Shown here in pieces: positions 1 through 9,229 of a stretch of 64,000 bases of DNA. The notes beneath the pieces are model-generated. The model searched no databases. It was not told the origin of the DNA and saw nothing but the letters and a program-made list of their open reading frames with translations. Where the stretch lies: contig JAFGNU010000043.1 of NCBI GenBank assembly GCA_016926875.1, positions 37,954 through 101,953 on the forward strand. The letters run 5' to 3'. Position numbers and translations under genes: made by a program. The DNA is from Anaerolineae bacterium (GTDB lineage: Bacteria; Chloroflexota; Anaerolineae; Aggregatilineales; Aggregatilineaceae). Positions within the stretch are counted from its first letter, which is position 1. Every line of letters begins with the position of its first letter.

Positions 1-250
1 GGCCGGGTATGTACACCACCTCGGCGGGCGTATTCAGCGTGATCACTCGCTCGAGGGGGGCAGCCGCCGTTTGCGAATCCGCCGGGGTGGGCATCACAAC
101 TGCGGTAGCCGTCGGTGTGGGGACCGGCGAGGGAGAAGGGGTTGCGTTTGGGGGCGGCGGTGAGGGCGTCCCGGTAGGCGTGCATCCGGCAGTCGCCAGC
201 AGCCAACACGCCCCCAGCGCCGCGTATCTCACAAGGGGTTTGAGGTACAT
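1..250 (-). CDS. Putative lipoprotein, N-terminal part (runs off the window)
   Basis: Reading leftward from an ATG at 250, the frame stays open to the window edge (83 codons visible). The first 23 residues form a lipoprotein signal peptide: basic start, hydrophobic core rich in Ala and Leu, then a lipobox ending ATAGC with the modified Cys at residue 23. After it comes a long Pro/Thr/Ser linker, typical of Chloroflexota cell-surface proteins, before a possible folded domain begins near residue 68. The stop of the esterase gene (257) lies 6 bases upstream of this start, so the two are probably co-transcribed. Nothing in the visible part identifies the function. Confidence 0.72.
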   Translation of the reverse strand, partial: MYLKPLVRYAALGACWLLATAGCTPTGTPSPPPPNATPSPSPVPTPTATAVVMPTPADSQTAAAPLERVITLNTPAEVVYIPG

Positions 251-256
251 CGTAAC

Positions 257-1327
257 CTATTCAGGACTCGGTTCCAGGCACGACGGCAGGGCTTCAACGT
301 CCTGCGGCCAGGGCTGCCCGTAGAATGACAGGTATTCCGCGATGTGAGCGGCCCAGTAATCCTCGGTATGATCGCCGGTTGGGTTGATCAGGTATTGGTG
401 CTGGATGCCGTTTTCCCGCAGAATCTCGGACAGGCGCAGCGCGTTTTCGCCAACATAGTCGTTGGCGCCGTTATCCATATAGATGCGCAGCGGGAACTTA
501 GTCAGGCTCACCCGGCCCACCAGGTCCATCGGGTTCGTATCCGGCGAGGCGTTATCCAGCTCGAAGTGAGGGCTGTGCCCGCCTACGGCGCTGAATAGTT
601 CCGGGTGGCGCAGTGCAATGCTGAATGCCCAGAAGCCCCCGCGCGAAATGCCGCCGATAGCCCGGCCTTCACGGTTGCCCCACAGGCAAAAGTCCGCTTC
701 AATCCGGGGGATCAGTTCGTCAAGGATAATCGCCTCGTATGACTGCCCGTCGGGCTGGTCGTTCGTCTCTGACAGAAGCCCGCCGTCGGGCATAACCAGC
801 ACCATCGGCGGCAAAGCGCTGCTTGTTACACCTTCGTCCATGATGTCAACCGCGCCCAGGTCCTGCCACATGGCTTCATCGTAGCTCGTGCCGTGCAACA
901 GGATCACGTAGGGATAGCGCCGGAAGGTGCTGTAAAAGCACGGCGGCAAGTACATTCGGAACGGGACATCACGCCCCACAACCGCGCTGCTCAGCGAAAG
1001 CTCCAATACCTGCCCGGCTGTTTCATTGCACACAAACGGGGTGGCCGTCGGGACAGCCGTTGCTACCGGCGTAGGCGAGGGAGACGGGATCGGCGTATTC
1101 ACGACGCCGCTCACGCCGGTTGGACCTTCCACCGGGGTTGTGCCCTCAGCCACCGGGACGGTTCCACCCAGCGGCGCGGTGGCGGTTGGTGGACCGGCAG
1201 ACACAGGTGTTTCGCCGGTGACTACGATGACCTGCGGTGTCTGCTCCGGGGCAAGCGGTTCGCAGGCCGCCAGCCCACAAAGCGTCAGGCAAACGAACAG
1301 GATGAGTAGTTGTTTTTTCGGTATCAT
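257..1327 (-). CDS. Secreted lipoprotein esterase (alpha/beta hydrolase, esterase D family)
   Basis: A lipoprotein signal peptide ending CGLAAC is followed by a Thr/Pro/Gly linker of about 75 residues and then an alpha/beta-hydrolase domain of the putative-esterase (PF00756) type. Visible motifs are the HGT oxyanion region, a nucleophile elbow GGISRGG, the acid in DNGANDY and the His in GDHTEDYW, so the Ser-Asp-His triad looks complete. The protein is expected to be anchored outside the cytoplasmic membrane and to cleave ester or acyl bonds; the substrate is unknown. I chose the ATG at 1327 because it directly precedes the signal peptide; an open frame extends upstream to 1399 without signal-like sequence. 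It is divergent from the transglutaminase gene, whose start is about 110 bases away. Confidence 0.82.
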   Translation of the reverse strand: MIPKKQLLILFVCLTLCGLAACEPLAPEQTPQVIVVTGETPVSAGPPTATAPLGGTVPVAEGTTPVEGPTGVSGVVNTPIPSPSPTPVATAVPTATPFVCNETAGQVLELSLSSAVVGRDVPFRMYLPPCFYSTFRRYPYVILLHGTSYDEAMWQDLGAVDIMDEGVTSSALPPMVLVMPDGGLLSETNDQPDGQSYEAIILDELIPRIEADFCLWGNREGRAIGGISRGGFWAFSIALRHPELFSAVGGHSPHFELDNASPDTNPMDLVGRVSLTKFPLRIYMDNGANDYVGENALRLSEILRENGIQHQYLINPTGDHTEDYWAAHIAEYLSFYGQPWPQDVEALPSCLEPSPE

Positions 1328-1439
1328 GAGACGAATTATATGCTGGTGGGGACCGTCATACAACCTGTTGGCGGTCCTGAGCGAAAGTCTTACAATCATA
1401 ACGCATGCCAGACCGGATCAAAATACTAACTGCGAACCT

Positions 1440-3929
1440 ATGACCATAACTCAACAACGGGTTCCCCCTGTACAATCACCAGTTCCCCACATGGCGCCTG
1501 CTGTGACCAGGCGGCGGCGCTGGCGTCTCCGGCTGCGCAATGTCTTTGCACGGGGTGACATCAGCAGCCTGCTGATCGTTTGGGGCTTGCTGATCGTGAC
1601 CGCGCTGGCGATTGAGGCGGCGGCGTGGGCTGATGAATTGCGGCTGCTGGTGATAGTCAGCGTGTTGGCGGTGGGATTTGGGTTTCTGCTGGCACGCAGC
1701 CACTATTCCGAACTACTCGCGCTGATTCTCAGCTCAACGTATGGCCTGGTTGTGGTGCTGGGCGCGAACGTGTTCACGCTCACTGAAGAGGGGCCGATCC
1801 GGGACCGGGTTTATGCGCTGCTTGACGAGATCAACGTGTGGCTCAGCGCAGCAGTAGCGGGTGGGCGGCCTGATAATGACCGCGTCGTGTTTGTGATCTT
1901 CCTATCGGTGCTGTTCTGGTACCTGGGGCACAATGCCGCCTGGCACGTCTTCCGCGTGGATCGGGTCTGGCGCGTGATCATCCCGACCGGCCTGGTGCTG
2001 CTCACCAACCAGTTGTACTACCAGGACGAGGCAGTGTCGCTGGACGGGTACCTGATCGCGTTTGTGGTGCTATCGCTGCTGCTGTTGATTCGATCGCATA
2101 TTGAAGCGCGTGAGTCTGACTGGCACCTGCACCGGGTCACGTTTCCGAGCTATGTACGGCGGACGTTTTTTCAGGCGGGCGGCGTGCTGGCGCTGATCAT
2201 TGCTATCATTGCCTGGATCACGCCTGCCGGATCGGACCAGGACAGCCGCGAACGGCTGAACGATATCATGTCCGGCGAGCCTTTTGTGCAGTTGGCTGAC
2301 CTGTGGAACCGCCTGTTCTCGTCGCTGGAAGGTGAAGGTATCGCCACCGCAGACTATTACGGCGGGGAGGAGCTTCGACTCACCGGGGCGATCCAGTTGG
2401 GCGATCAAGACGTGATGATCGTCAGCGTGCCGTTTGGCCCGCGCTATTACTGGCGCTCCACCGTGTACGAGACATACAACTTTGACAGCGCAAGCTGGCA
2501 GCATAACCGCACGGTGCGTGCGTACACCGACGAAAGCGGGCTGCGGCTGAACATCGGGACGTTTCTGCCCGGCGCGCGCCACGAGGTCGAGCAGACCTTT
2601 AACATGTTAATTCGCTCCTCGCGCCTGGTATATGCCGCTCCGCAGCCGGTGTTGTTGGGGCTGCCGGTTGAGGCCGAGTTGGACTGTATCGAAGACTTTG
2701 AGCGTACCTGTGTGAGCAATAACCGCCCCTCGGACGTGGCGATCATCCAGTCGCGCCAGACGCTGCGCGCGAGTGACACATACAGGGTCACCTCGTCGAT
2801 CAGCACCGCCCCGGCAACTGCGCTGCGTACCGCCGGGCAAGATTACCCGGACTGGGTGCTGGCTGCGTATTTACAGGGCGTCACCCGGATATCGCCCCGC
2901 GTGCGCGATCTGGCGATGCAGACTATCGGCCAGGTTGGCGCACAGACGCCGTATGACCAGGCCAAAGCCATTGAGCGCTGGCTGCGCACCAATATTCAGT
3001 ACAACGAGTCTATCGCCACACCGCCGCCGGGGGTTGACCCAATCGAGTGGTTCCTGTTCGACCAGCGGCAGGGCTATTGCAACTATTACGCATCCGCGAT
3101 GGTGCTGATGCTGCGGTCGCTGGGTATTCCATCACGCGTGGCAGCGGGGTTTGCACAGGGCGCCTGGGATGCGGAGCAAAACGCGTTTGTGGTGCGCGAA
3201 CGCGACGCGCATACCTGGGTAGAAGTGTATTTTCCCGGTTATGGCTGGGTGGAGTTTGAGCCGACCGCCGACGAGGCCCCGCTAGAGCGCGAGGGCGACC
3301 AGACGCCGCAGGCCGTGCTGCCCACGTTGACGCCGGTGCCCAGTCCGACACTTACGCCTACCGTTCTGCCGCCGACCGAGCCGAGCGGTGCAAACGCCAC
3401 GCCAACCAGTCCGGCTGAAGCGCCCGTGGTGCCATCCACCGTGACGCCGACGCCGCCCATGCCCTCAGCCACGCCGCCCCCACCGCCGGATGTCACGAAA
3501 GTGGACACGGACGGTGGCAGCAACGTCCTGAGAACGGCCCTGCTGACGCTGGCGATCTTTGCGCTGGCGATCCTGCTGCTGGTGCTGCTGATTCTGTTCA
3601 TGATCTGGTACGTCGAATATCGGGGCCTGGGCGGGCTGAACAGTATTCAACGGGCCTATGCGCGGCTGGCGATCTATGCGCGCTGGATCGGCCTGACTTT
3701 CAGCCGGTCGGCCACACCGGACGAACGCCGGCGCTATATGATTGGCGAAATGCCCGAAGGCGAGAGGCCGATCAATACCATCACACGCGCGTATATCCGG
3801 GATCGATACGCTCCGCCGGAGCGTTCCGGCACGCGTGCGAACGATCACCTCCTGGCCCAGGAAGCCTGGCACGAAGCGCGTTGGGTGTTCATCCGGCGCA
3901 AGCTGGCGCGGTTGTTGGGTCGCGACTGA
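1440..3929 (+). CDS. TgpA-like membrane protein with transglutaminase domain
   Basis: About 829 residues. The N-terminal third holds several hydrophobic segments (DUF3488/TgpA N-like), followed by an extracytoplasmic region and a transglutaminase core. The catalytic Cys is in GYCNYYAS (about residue 547) and the His in DAHTWVEVYF (about residue 591). The third triad position, often Asp in a DPT motif, reads FEPT. A Pro/Thr-rich linker, one further transmembrane helix and a charged cytoplasmic tail (DUF4129-like) complete the usual TgpA layout. Members are thought to act on peptides or proteins outside the membrane. The ATG at 1440 (alternative ATG at 1491) is preferred. The open frame continues upstream to 1026, but that part lies antisense to the esterase gene and reads as low-complexity Gly/Val/Thr. 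MoxR and DUF58 partners often found beside such genes are not adjacent. Confidence 0.85.
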   Translation: MTITQQRVPPVQSPVPHMAPAVTRRRRWRLRLRNVFARGDISSLLIVWGLLIVTALAIEAAAWADELRLLVIVSVLAVGFGFLLARSHYSELLALILSSTYGLVVVLGANVFTLTEEGPIRDRVYALLDEINVWLSAAVAGGRPDNDRVVFVIFLSVLFWYLGHNAAWHVFRVDRVWRVIIPTGLVLLTNQLYYQDEAVSLDGYLIAFVVLSLLLLIRSHIEARESDWHLHRVTFPSYVRRTFFQAGGVLALIIAIIAWITPAGSDQDSRERLNDIMSGEPFVQLADLWNRLFSSLEGEGIATADYYGGEELRLTGAIQLGDQDVMIVSVPFGPRYYWRSTVYETYNFDSASWQHNRTVRAYTDESGLRLNIGTFLPGARHEVEQTFNMLIRSSRLVYAAPQPVLLGLPVEAELDCIEDFERTCVSNNRPSDVAIIQSRQTLRASDTYRVTSSISTAPATALRTAGQDYPDWVLAAYLQGVTRISPRVRDLAMQTIGQVGAQTPYDQAKAIERWLRTNIQYNESIATPPPGVDPIEWFLFDQRQGYCNYYASAMVLMLRSLGIPSRVAAGFAQGAWDAEQNAFVVRERDAHTWVEVYFPGYGWVEFEPTADEAPLEREGDQTPQAVLPTLTPVPSPTLTPTVLPPTEPSGANATPTSPAEAPVVPSTVTPTPPMPSATPPPPPDVTKVDTDGGSNVLRTALLTLAIFALAILLLVLLILFMIWYVEYRGLGGLNSIQRAYARLAIYARWIGLTFSRSATPDERRRYMIGEMPEGERPINTITRAYIRDRYAPPERSGTRANDHLLAQEAWHEARWVFIRRKLARLLGRD

Positions 3930-3977
3930 TATGGCGCGGTGTTTTTCCCGCAGCGTCCCGCCGACGCCGATCTACTC

Positions 3978-4006
3978 TTGACGCGGTTCGACCCGGCTGG
4001 TATCAT
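3978..4006 (+). promoter_or_regulatory. Sigma-70 type promoter of rplJL
   Basis: A -35 box TTGACG (3978-3983) and a -10 box TATCAT (4001-4006) are separated by exactly 17 bases. Transcription would start near 4013, giving a leader of about 230 bases before rplJ. Confidence 0.8.
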
Positions 4007-4039
4007 CTGCGTCGTAGCTAAATACCATACCAGTTCCGG

Positions 4040-4200
4040 CTGGTACTTTGCCACAGACAGCAGGCGCCCGGTTTCACACGGGCTTAATCGAGCGTTGCTC
4101 CACCTGCCGAGGTGAAGGCCCCGAACCCAGTGCGTAACACTATTACGAATTGGCATGTATCACGGTCTTCGCCCCATGTGCGGAGGCCGTTTTTTGAGCC
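4040..4200 (+). ncRNA. Ribosomal protein L10 leader with attenuator hairpin
   Basis: The rplJ leader carries the hallmark segments of the L10 leader family: AGACAGCAGGCGC (about 4055-4067) and CCTGCCGAGGTG (about 4103-4114), whose CAGG/CCTG parts can pair. In this family the L10(L12)4 complex binds the leader as autogenous control. A 9-bp hairpin with two G-U pairs (4163-4171 with 4181-4189) followed by six T residues (4190-4195) is a Rho-independent terminator placed before the start codon. This suggests control by premature termination, as in Bacillus, rather than by translation only. The family assignment is by motif recognition. Confidence 0.8.
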
Positions 4201-4244
4201 TCCTAGGCGAGTATAAAAATCCCGACGAAAGGAGGAATACACGC

Positions 4245-4802
4245 TTGGCTATCAGCAAAGAGAAAAAGCACCAGCTTGTCAAAGAATACGTTGACTTGTT
4301 GCAGGGAGCCAAGGGGTTTGTCATCACCGAGTATCGCGGCATGACGATGAAAGGCCTGGACGAACTGCGGGCCAAACTGCGCGAGAATAACGCGAAGTTC
4401 ATGATCACCAAGAACACGCTGCTAAAAATCGCGCTCGAAGAAGTCGGCATGGCCGTGCCCGATGATCTGCTGGTTGGGCCGGTGGCTCTGGCGGTTGCGC
4501 TCCAGGATTTGCCCTGGACGGTTAAGACGGTGCTGGAGTACGCCGAAGACACCGAAATCTTTGTGGTCAAAGGTGGTGTCATTGGTGAAGCAGCCGTTCG
4601 GGCAGGCGAGTTGGAAGCCATTTCCAAGCTGCCGCCGCTGAACGAACTCCGTGCCCAGTTGGCCGGTATGACCACGATGCCGCTTGTCGAGTTTGTCAGC
4701 CTGCTGAACGAACCCAGCCGCCAGGTGGTAGCTGTCATCCAGGCAGCGACCGATGGCCTGGTCAACGTGCTGGCTGCCTACAGTCAAAAAGACGCCGCCT
4801 GA
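4245..4802 (+). CDS. rplJ: 50S ribosomal protein L10
   Basis: 185 residues, normal length for L10. It forms the base of the ribosomal stalk, binds 23S rRNA and carries the L7/L12 dimers through its C-terminal helix. The recognisable start is AISKEKKHQLVKEY, followed by the conserved region around FVITEYRGMT and the segment ITKNTLLKIAL. The start is a TTG at 4245, chosen because an AAAGGAGG ribosome binding site lies 7 bases upstream and because the upstream part of the frame overlaps the attenuator hairpin. It is the first gene of the rplJ-rplL operon; rpoB is not adjacent, since the next gene is convergent. Confidence 0.95.
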   Translation: MAISKEKKHQLVKEYVDLLQGAKGFVITEYRGMTMKGLDELRAKLRENNAKFMITKNTLLKIALEEVGMAVPDDLLVGPVALAVALQDLPWTVKTVLEYAEDTEIFVVKGGVIGEAAVRAGELEAISKLPPLNELRAQLAGMTTMPLVEFVSLLNEPSRQVVAVIQAATDGLVNVLAAYSQKDAA

Positions 4803-4957
4803 GCAAGTAGCGTTTAACGTCCAGTGATTAGCAGTCTGGCTGGTCACCCAAAGCAACGGCTCAGAAACCGTCTGATCAAAAAACCAACAGTTCAACTCTA
4901 GTGGAAATACACAGCAAACGGCTGTATCAATCTGAATACGAAAGGAACACTCAAACG

Positions 4958-5350
4958 ATGGCAGACCTACAGAAACTGGTTGAAGAACTCAGCGCGCTGA
5001 CGGTAATGGAAGCAGCCGAGTTGAAGAAAATGCTCGAAGAAACATGGGGTGTCGAAGCTGTTGCGCCGATGGCGATGGGCGCGATGCCGATGATGGGTAT
5101 GATGGCAGGCCAGGCGGAAGCCGAAGAGGAAGAAGAAAAGACTGAGTTCGACGTGATCATCCAGGACGTTGGCCCCAAGAAGATCGAGGTGATCAAGGTT
5201 GTGCGCAGCCTGACGCCGCTGGGCCTTCGGGAAGCGAAGGAACTGGTCGAGGGCGTTCCCAGCACGCTGATGGAAGCGGTCAGCAAGGACGCGGCTGAAG
5301 ATGCCAAGGCCAAGCTGGCAGACGCGGGCGCAACGGTCGAGGTTAAGTAA
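4958..5350 (+). CDS. rplL: 50S ribosomal protein L7/L12
   Basis: 130 residues. It is the flexible stalk protein that recruits translational GTPases. The N-terminal dimerisation domain (about 1-35), an Ala/Gly/Met-rich hinge with many Met residues ([12 protein letters not shown]), an acidic patch, and the C-terminal factor-binding domain with KIEVIKVVR and [13 protein letters not shown] are all present. The ATG at 4958 has AAAGGA 11 bases upstream. It lies 155 bases after rplJ in the same direction. That gap holds no obvious terminator, so the two genes are read as one operon. Confidence 0.96.
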   Translation: MADLQKLVEELSALTVMEAAELKKMLEETWGVEAVAPMAMGAMPMMGMMAGQAEAEEEEEKTEFDVIIQDVGPKKIEVIKVVRSLTPLGLREAKELVEGVPSTLMEAVSKDAAEDAKAKLADAGATVEVK

Positions 5351-5381
5351 CGACCTGCCTGTCTTTTTGCAGCGAAATTCC

Positions 5382-5416
5382 ATTGGGCGACTCTGGATGT
5401 ATTGGAGCCGCCCAAT
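5382..5416. terminator. Hairpin between convergent genes (rplL end)
   Basis: A perfect 8-bp stem (ATTGGGCG 5382-5389 with CGCCCAAT 5409-5416) lies between the end of rplL and the end of the convergent membrane-protein gene. The T tract is short on both sides, so it may serve as a bidirectional terminator of moderate strength. Confidence 0.55.
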
Positions 5417-5452
5417 TTGCATCTTGGCCCCGCCAACCAACCCGGCGCCGGG

Positions 5453-6118
5453 CTAACCCTGGTAGTATTTCAATCGCTCGATTGGGTCTTCGTAGCCGAC
5501 TGCGCCGCCCTTCTCTTCGTGTAGTTTTTGTTGGATCGCCGCGTCAAGCTGGCGAATGAGCACGCTGTAATCCGGCACAATAAACAACCAGGCTTCGCCT
5601 TGTGGAGCCAGCATGTAATTGCCCAGGAACCGGCGCAGCCGTTGTTTGGGTGCAGGCCACGATTTCATCTGCATTTCTACTGCTGTCATACCCAGCAGCG
5701 GGCGTATCAGTGGTTTGCCCATGCCCTTGAGTTCTTTCCGTGAAAACACCTGTCCCACCTGGACGGGTTGGTACTGCCTGATTCGCCGGTAGCTGACCAA
5801 CACCCGGTAAAACGGCGTCCGGATGACGAACAAGTCCGGGTTGCACTGGACATAAGATCGACGGATCGCCAGGGTAGAAAACAGCCAGAACGCCAACCCA
5901 ACCAGCAGCACCACAGCTCCGAGTCTGGCCAGCGCTGCTGGTTCTGCGATATTGCTTTCTAGCTCGCTGATAAAGCTGGGCAAGAATAAAAGCAGTCCCA
6001 TAACCATCAGTAACATGCCAGGGGCACGATAACGTTTGCCCATGTTGTAATAAATCAGCAATGGATGCCGGGTTGCTTGCTGGTTGCGACGGGCCTTGTC
6101 TTCTCTTTGCCGCGCCAT
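5453..6118 (-). CDS. Conserved membrane protein, two TM segments, PH-like tail
   Basis: 221 residues from the ATG at 6118. A basic cytoplasmic start is followed by two hydrophobic helices (about 30-50 and 63-85), then a soluble domain with a strand pattern resembling bacterial PH-like (YdbT/DUF304-type) domains. This resemblance is weak and I do not assign a function. The ATG is preferred over the GTG at 6124 because AAGGAGG lies directly upstream and would leave no spacing for the GTG. The gene converges on rplL and has its own promoter-like sequence upstream. Confidence 0.75.
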   Translation of the reverse strand: MARQREDKARRNQQATRHPLLIYYNMGKRYRAPGMLLMVMGLLLFLPSFISELESNIAEPAALARLGAVVLLVGLAFWLFSTLAIRRSYVQCNPDLFVIRTPFYRVLVSYRRIRQYQPVQVGQVFSRKELKGMGKPLIRPLLGMTAVEMQMKSWPAPKQRLRRFLGNYMLAPQGEAWLFIVPDYSVLIRQLDAAIQQKLHEEKGGAVGYEDPIERLKYYQG

Positions 6119-6156
6119 AACCACCTCCTTGATAACGGTATATAAGATTAGCTTGC

Positions 6157-6185
6157 AGTCTACTCGACTCTGTGCCGCGAATCAA
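6157..6185 (-). promoter_or_regulatory. Promoter of the PH-like membrane protein gene
   Basis: On the minus strand TTGATT (6185-6180) and TAGACT (6162-6157) are separated by 17 bases and lie about 40 bases before the start codon. Each hexamer matches 4 of 6 consensus positions. Confidence 0.5.
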
Positions 6186-6360
6186 GCGAGCATGGACCCT
6201 GAGGCGTCTAGACGCACAGCGCGTCATGCTGCCAGAATCCAGATAATAGTACTTTTGTAACGTGCATATCTCCTCAAATAGCCCTTACGGCAGGTAGACG
6301 CGGCTGCGTTTTTTTCTTACACTTAGTATACGTATAAAAATAGGAAGAGGTGGGGTGCGT

Positions 6361-7461
6361 ATGACAACCATTCCAGCCGATCATTTTGAGATTGCAATCG
6401 TTGATGGTGATTGGCAGTTGATCCCAACAGGTGATGAACTGCTGAGTCGGCCCGTGTTTCATGCTACACACGGTGCCGGTGTAATGGAATATACCCCGGC
6501 TTTTGGCCAGGCGCATAGGCTGCCCGGCACGGTGCTGTCGATAGAATATGTTCAGGCGGTAGTCATTGGCTACCAGGAAGAGTCACGGCGCTGGCTGTTG
6601 GGCTTTCAGATCGCGCGCAGCGCGGCGGACAAGGGCCGCTGGCTGGAGCTCGTCCACTGGCCGCCGGGCGATAACGAGATCTACGAGGCGGCAGCCAGGC
6701 AGGCCGGGCGAATACTGGCTGAATACGTTGGTTGTCCGCTCAAGATTTTTGGGGCCAAAAAACCGCCTCGCTCACCGGGTGACACGCACGGCGTTACCGG
6801 GCCGCTCGTGCCGCACAAACGTGAAGACATCGGTCCTCAGCAAGTCAGGTTGCTTGCTCGTTCGATCCATCTACCACTGCAATACCCGCATATATGGTTA
6901 GGACACGGGCGAACGGGCCTGGCGCTGCGACTGGCAAAAGAAGCCACCACCGATATACAGGGCGGGATCGCACCGGCTTTCAACCAGTGCAGCATCGACC
7001 CGGAACAAAGCAGCATCCGCCTGCTGCCACCCACCGGCCTGTTAGGTGCGTTTCTGGGCGGTCAGCGAGGGCGTGAACTCAAAATTAGTGATGTGCGAAA
7101 CGTGGAATTGAGGCACACAATTCTGCACCGCTCTATGGCCGCGCAAGATGCTGGTGGTTTTGCGATTGACGTAACCTATACCATGCATACCTGGGGCGTG
7201 TTTTTGACCCTGCCGGATGAATCGCTGCTGCTGGCCCAAACGACACACAGCACCAGCAGCGAGCTGTCACGCCGCCGGACAATGGCGGGCAATAAGTTTT
7301 CAGTTGATAGCGAGTCCGGGATCGAGTATCTCCGCCAGCACCAGGCTGATCAAGAAGCATACGATACGGCTGCCAGTTGGGCCGAGTCTGCGGCGCTGGT
7401 GATCGCGGGCACGCTGGGCACGCGGCTGGTTAAGACCGAGGCTTCTCAGGAATCTGTCTGA
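6361..7461 (+). CDS. Conserved protein of unknown function
   Basis: 366 residues, no signal peptide and no obvious transmembrane helix. I do not recognise a family. The N-terminal half alternates strands and short helices and has paired Trp residues around LLGFQIARS and LELVHWPPGDNEIYEAAARQAGRILAEY-type segments; the C-terminal half has a strand run containing DVTYTMHTWGVFL. The composition suggests a soluble cytoplasmic protein. A GTG at 6355 is an alternative start; the purine-rich stretch AGGAAGAGG (6342-6350) could serve either. It stands alone between divergent and convergent neighbours. Confidence 0.7.
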   Translation: MTTIPADHFEIAIVDGDWQLIPTGDELLSRPVFHATHGAGVMEYTPAFGQAHRLPGTVLSIEYVQAVVIGYQEESRRWLLGFQIARSAADKGRWLELVHWPPGDNEIYEAAARQAGRILAEYVGCPLKIFGAKKPPRSPGDTHGVTGPLVPHKREDIGPQQVRLLARSIHLPLQYPHIWLGHGRTGLALRLAKEATTDIQGGIAPAFNQCSIDPEQSSIRLLPPTGLLGAFLGGQRGRELKISDVRNVELRHTILHRSMAAQDAGGFAIDVTYTMHTWGVFLTLPDESLLLAQTTHSTSSELSRRRTMAGNKFSVDSESGIEYLRQHQADQEAYDTAASWAESAALVIAGTLGTRLVKTEASQESV

Positions 7462-7487
7462 GCAGGCGCGGTTGTTTGCCAGGGCGC

Positions 7488-9137
7488 CTAAAATTTCAAC
7501 CAGTGATAGGCATAGGGCGCCAGGGCCAACGAGTAGGGTTCATGATCAACGCCGGGCCACACCTTGTCGGTTAGTATATCCACCGGCCTGGTGCCAGCGC
7601 ACTCTGATAGATCGAGCGTGGTTTGCTGGGTTTCGCCGGTCAGATTGACTATCACCAGGACTTTTTCGACCGGGCTGTCTGCCGCACTGGCATCCTCGAT
7701 TACCCGCCAGTATGCCAGCAGCCCTTCGTTTTCAGGCAGCGCAAAAGCAAACGTACCCCGCCCAAATACTTTGTGTCGCTTGCGAACCTCCAGCACGTGG
7801 CGGATCGTATGCCACAGTGAGCCTGGATCGGCCTGCTGTTGTTCCACGTTGACAAGCTCGTAGCCAAAAACCGGGTCGTTGAGCACAGGTTCATACAGTT
7901 GTGCCGCGTTTGAGAACCCCGCATTGTTTGAACTATTCCACTGCATTGGTGTACGAACCCCGTTCCGGTCCTCTCGCCAGATGTCGTCACCCATGCCTAT
8001 CTCGTCACCGTAATAGATAATGGGCGAGCCGGGCAGCGAAAACAGCATGGCGTTCAGCAGTTTGATCTGCCGGGAGTCGTTGTCGAGCAGCGGAGCCAGG
8101 CGGCGGCGAATGCCCAGGTTCAGCCGCATACGCGGGATCGGCGCGTATTGTTCCCACATATACTGGCGTTCTTCTTCGGTCACCATTTCCAGCGTGAGTT
8201 CGTCATGGTTGCGCAGAAAAATGCACCACTGTGCCAGCGGTGGAATCTCAGGTGTGCGGTGCAAAATGTCCACAATGCTTTTACGATTCTGCTGCTTTAG
8301 AGCCATGAACAACCGGGGCATGATCGGAAAGTGAAATGCCATGTGGAATTCGTCGTCATCCCCGAAATAAGCGCGCACATCGGCGGGCCACTGGTTTGCT
8401 TCGGCCAGCAGGATGCGACCGGGCCACCTGGTATTCACATGCGCGCGCATACGCTTGACATAATCATGCGTTTCGGGCAGGTTTTCGCAGTTCGTGCCTT
8501 CGCGCTCAAACAGGTACGGTACGGCATCGACTCGGAAGCCGTCGATCCCAAGCTCCATCCAGAAGTCAATAATATCCAGCATTTCTTGCTGCACAGCCGG
8601 GCTATCGTAGTTCAGGTCCGGCTGCTGGTGGAAAAACCGGTGCCAGTAATATTCACCTGTCAGTGGGTCATATTCCCAGTTGGAGGTTTCGGTATCCAGA
8701 AAGATGATGCGGGCATCCCGGTATCGCTGATCGGATTCGCTCCAAACGTACCAGTCCCGCTTTGTTGATTCTTTGGATGAGCGCGACTCAATAAACCAGG
8801 GATGGTGATCGGACGTGTGGTTAACGACAATATCCACGATGATGTACATGCCGCGCTCATGGATGCCGTCCACAACAGCTTTGAAGTCTTCCAGGGTGCC
8901 AAAGTCTTCGTGGATACCACGATAGCCGGACACGTCGTAGCCATCATCGAACAGGGGGGATGGGTAGATTGGCAGCAGCCAGATGCAATCAACGCCCAGT
9001 TCTTGTAAGTAATCTAGTTTTGTGAGCAATCCTTTCAAGTCGCCATGGCCGTCTTCGTTGCCATCCTTGAATGCTCGAACGTACAGTTCATAAAATACAG
9101 CATCTTTATACCAGGTCAGGTTGGGATTATGCGACAT
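7488..9137 (-). CDS. treS: Trehalose synthase (maltose alpha-D-glucosyltransferase), GH13
   Basis: 549 residues. It interconverts maltose and trehalose in the cytoplasm by intramolecular transglucosylation. The GH13 signature regions are in order: DIVVNHTSD (about 102-110), GFRVDAVPYL with the nucleophile Asp about 204, LLAEANQWP with the acid/base Glu about 246, and RNHDELTLE with the third Asp about 312. The start (WYKDAVFYELYVRAFKDGNEDG) and the length of about 550 residues fit stand-alone TreS rather than oligo-1,6-glucosidase. No maltokinase domain is fused. The ATG is preceded by GGAAGGAAA. The FHA gene lies 92 bases upstream on the same strand, so they may be co-transcribed, but a functional link is not evident. 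Confidence 0.92.
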   Translation of the reverse strand: MSHNPNLTWYKDAVFYELYVRAFKDGNEDGHGDLKGLLTKLDYLQELGVDCIWLLPIYPSPLFDDGYDVSGYRGIHEDFGTLEDFKAVVDGIHERGMYIIVDIVVNHTSDHHPWFIESRSSKESTKRDWYVWSESDQRYRDARIIFLDTETSNWEYDPLTGEYYWHRFFHQQPDLNYDSPAVQQEMLDIIDFWMELGIDGFRVDAVPYLFEREGTNCENLPETHDYVKRMRAHVNTRWPGRILLAEANQWPADVRAYFGDDDEFHMAFHFPIMPRLFMALKQQNRKSIVDILHRTPEIPPLAQWCIFLRNHDELTLEMVTEEERQYMWEQYAPIPRMRLNLGIRRRLAPLLDNDSRQIKLLNAMLFSLPGSPIIYYGDEIGMGDDIWREDRNGVRTPMQWNSSNNAGFSNAAQLYEPVLNDPVFGYELVNVEQQQADPGSLWHTIRHVLEVRKRHKVFGRGTFAFALPENEGLLAYWRVIEDASAADSPVEKVLVIVNLTGETQQTTLDLSECAGTRPVDILTDKVWPGVDHEPYSLALAPYAYHWLKF

Positions 9138-9229
9138 TTTCCTTCCAGCTTAGGGTACGATGTATGCTGCTTCAGTTCGGATGATATTGTGGCAGGGACA
9201 GGATCAGCACAGCACGCAGCAAACACTGT

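Noticed and set aside
1026..1439. Upstream extension of the transglutaminase frame
   Set aside because: It runs antisense through the esterase signal peptide and linker and reads as low-complexity sequence; the ATG at 1440 is a better start.
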